In this document: in pieces, positions 4,994 to 6,388 of the stretch
How the letters are laid out: every line of letters starts with the position of its first letter
Position numbering within the stretch: the first letter of the stretch is position 1
Assembly (NCBI GenBank): GCA_015488935.1
Contig: WFMU01000274.1
Coordinates: 1-6,388 of the forward strand
Origin: Flavobacteriaceae bacterium
GTDB lineage: Bacteria > Bacteroidota > Bacteroidia > Flavobacteriales > Flavobacteriaceae
DNA: 6,388 nt
Reading direction: 5' to 3'
Made by a program: the position numbers and the translations under genes
The notes under the pieces: generated by a model
Databases searched by the model: none
The model's input: only the letters and a program-made list of their open reading frames with translations
What the model was told of the DNA's origin: nothing

Positions 4994-6388
4994 TTATTTA
5001 ATTTCCGTTAATCGCAAGGTATTTACCATTCCTTTTTCTTGTACTGGCATAGAAGATAAGGTTATTACCAAATCTTTTTTATCAACATAACCTTCTTTTT
5101 TTGCAATTTCTTCCAAATCTTTAATGGTTTGGTCTGTAGATTCCATTTTATCATAGAAAAAAGCTTTTACACCCCAAAGTAAATTTAAACGAGATAAAAT
5201 TCGTTTGTTTGAAGTATAAGCCAAAATATTTGCACTTGGTCGCCAAGCAGAAATTTGAAATGCTGTATAACCACTATTAGTAAGTGTTTGTATTGCCTTT
5301 GCCTCTACATCATTTGCCATTAAAGCAGCATGGTAACAAATAGATTTTGTAATGTATCTATCTGTAATAATATGAGGTGCTTTTTGTGGTACATTAATTC
5401 TAGGAGAGTCTTCGACTTTTTCGATAATTTTACGCATTTGGTTAATAACTCGTATTGGATATTTTCCAACAGAAGTTTCGCCAGAGAGCATTACTGCATC
5501 TGCACCGTCCATAATAGAATTGGCAACATCGTTTACTTCGGCTCTTGTAGGAACAGAATTTGTAATCATGGTTTCCATCATTTGAGTAGCAATAATTACA
5601 GGAATTCTTGCCGATTTAGCCTTTTCTACCAACATTTTCTGAATTAATGGCACTTCTTCCATTGGTAATTCTACACCCAAATCGCCACGAGCTACCATTA
5701 AACCATCGCAATTATGAATAATTTCATTGATATTTTTAACAGCTTCTGGCTTTTCAATTTTAGCAATAATAGGAATTTTACAATCGGAATGTTTTTCAAT
5801 TAAATCATTTAATTCTTTTAAATCATTTGCAGTTCTTACAAAAGAAAGTGCAATCCAATCTACTTCTTGCGATATTGCAAAAATGGCATCTTTAATATCT
5901 TTTTCGGTTAATGCAGGTTGCGATATTTTGGTATTTGGAAGGTTCACACCTTTTTTGGAATGTAAAATACCATCCACTAAAACTTTTGTTTTTACCTCAT
6001 CAACATTGTTAGTTGCAATTACTTCAAAACTCATTTTACCATCATCTACCAAAATAATTTCTCCAACTTCTACATCTTTCGGAAAATTTTGGTAAGTCAT
6101 ATAAGCTTTTTCTTTAGTTCCTTCGCAAATATTGGTGGTAAACGTAAAAACATCATCTACTTTAAGTGTTACGCCATCGCCCATATTTCCAACACGTAAT
6201 TTTGGTCCTTGTAAATCGGCTAAAATGGCAACATTATGACCAAGTTCTGCGTTCATTTTACGAATTTCTGCAATGGTTTTAATTACATTATCGTAATTGG
6301 CATGTGAAAAATTTATTCTAAAAACATTTACACCAGCAATGCTCAATGCTCTTATTTTTTCTGGACTATCACATGCTGGTCCTAAAGT
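4994..6388 (-). CDS. pyk: Pyruvate kinase, N-terminal codons beyond the window
   Basis: Pyruvate kinase transfers phosphate from phosphoenolpyruvate to ADP, the last step of glycolysis, in the cytosol. The frame stays open to base 6388, where it reads TLGPACDSPEKIRALSIAG, so 464 codons are visible. About a dozen N-terminal residues are missing, judged by usual family length. A TTG inside this stretch is not the start. Counting from the first visible residue: the PEP/ADP-site RINFSH is at 24-29; ADLQGPKLRVG at 57-67; the catalytic Lys210 and metal-binding Glu212 in IIAKIEKPEAV; Asp236 in ARGDLGVELP; then the TQMMETM and SGETSVGKYP segments; and a C-terminal domain ending NTLRLTEIK. The LQGPK motif is that of potassium-independent pyruvate kinases. 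The gene is convergent with rnhA. Its promoter and upstream neighbour are off the window. Confidence 0.98.
   Translation of the reverse strand, partial: TLGPACDSPEKIRALSIAGVNVFRINFSHANYDNVIKTIAEIRKMNAELGHNVAILADLQGPKLRVGNMGDGVTLKVDDVFTFTTNICEGTKEKAYMTYQNFPKDVEVGEIILVDDGKMSFEVIATNNVDEVKTKVLVDGILHSKKGVNLPNTKISQPALTEKDIKDAIFAISQEVDWIALSFVRTANDLKELNDLIEKHSDCKIPIIAKIEKPEAVKNINEIIHNCDGLMVARGDLGVELPMEEVPLIQKMLVEKAKSARIPVIIATQMMETMITNSVPTRAEVNDVANSIMDGADAVMLSGETSVGKYPIRVINQMRKIIEKVEDSPRINVPQKAPHIITDRYITKSICYHAALMANDVEAKAIQTLTNSGYTAFQISAWRPSANILAYTSNKRILSRLNLLWGVKAFFYDKMESTDQTIKDLEEIAKKEGYVDKKDLVITLSSMPVQEKGMVNTLRLTEIK

Noticed and set aside
5330..5647. 105-codon open frame on the plus strand inside pyk
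   Set aside because: Antisense to the pyk catalytic region. The composition is rich in Cys, Asn, Phe and Arg, typical of a shadow frame, with no known motif.
5727..6095. 122-codon open frame on the plus strand inside pyk
   Set aside because: It is antisense to a well-conserved part of pyruvate kinase, has no recognisable domain, and no promoter or leader was seen. It is a by-product of codon bias in pyk.
6344..6346. TTG as the start codon of pyk
   Set aside because: The frame continues upstream to the window edge and reads TLGPACDSPEKIRA, which belongs to the conserved N terminus of pyruvate kinase. The true start is beyond base 6388.

Overview
The window is a strongly AT-rich stretch of bacterial chromosome carrying seven housekeeping-type genes. 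It most likely comes from a Bacteroidota member, probably Flavobacteriia. The support is: (i) the acpP-fabF-rnc cluster divergent from purN; (ii) an RNase HI with a viroplasmin-like N-terminal domain and a C terminus ending EIPADFGRK; (iii) a PurN of the GGKGMYG type; (iv) no Shine-Dalgarno sequences, with A-rich leaders before the starts; (v) a clear Bacteroidota-style promoter (TTG-N19-TACTTTTG) upstream of acpP. Genus cannot be read from the sequence.

Layout. On the minus strand, read right to left from about 3607, a promoter drives acpP (acyl carrier protein), then fabF (beta-ketoacyl-ACP synthase II), rnc (RNase III), and finally a class-V-fold PLP-dependent aminotransferase-like enzyme. 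This unit ends at a hairpin at the left edge of the window. A 164-bp divergent intergenic region (3548-3711) separates it from a plus-strand pair: purN (glycinamide ribonucleotide formyltransferase) and an RNase H1-type gene. The plus-strand pair meets a convergent pyruvate kinase gene (minus strand), whose N-terminal codons lie beyond the right edge. The gap between these two stop codons is only 36 bp. No intergenic stretch exceeds 300 bp.

How the genes relate. AcpP and FabF form the core of type II fatty-acid elongation. RNase III is translationally close to fabF (15-bp gap) and handles double-stranded RNA. PurN acts in de novo purine synthesis, RNase H removes RNA from hybrids, and pyruvate kinase completes glycolysis. 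They are neighbours by conserved synteny rather than a single pathway. The class-V enzyme has no assigned substrate.

No novel defence system, mobile element, CRISPR array or RNA gene was seen. The points most worth a second look are at residue level. Asn replaces the third acidic residue of the RNase H catalytic set. Asn also replaces one metal-binding Asp in RNase III. The pyruvate kinase has an LQGPK signature expected of potassium-independent enzymes. The class-V enzyme lacks the cysteine-desulfurase loop. A perfect 10-bp inverted repeat lies between acpP and fabF.
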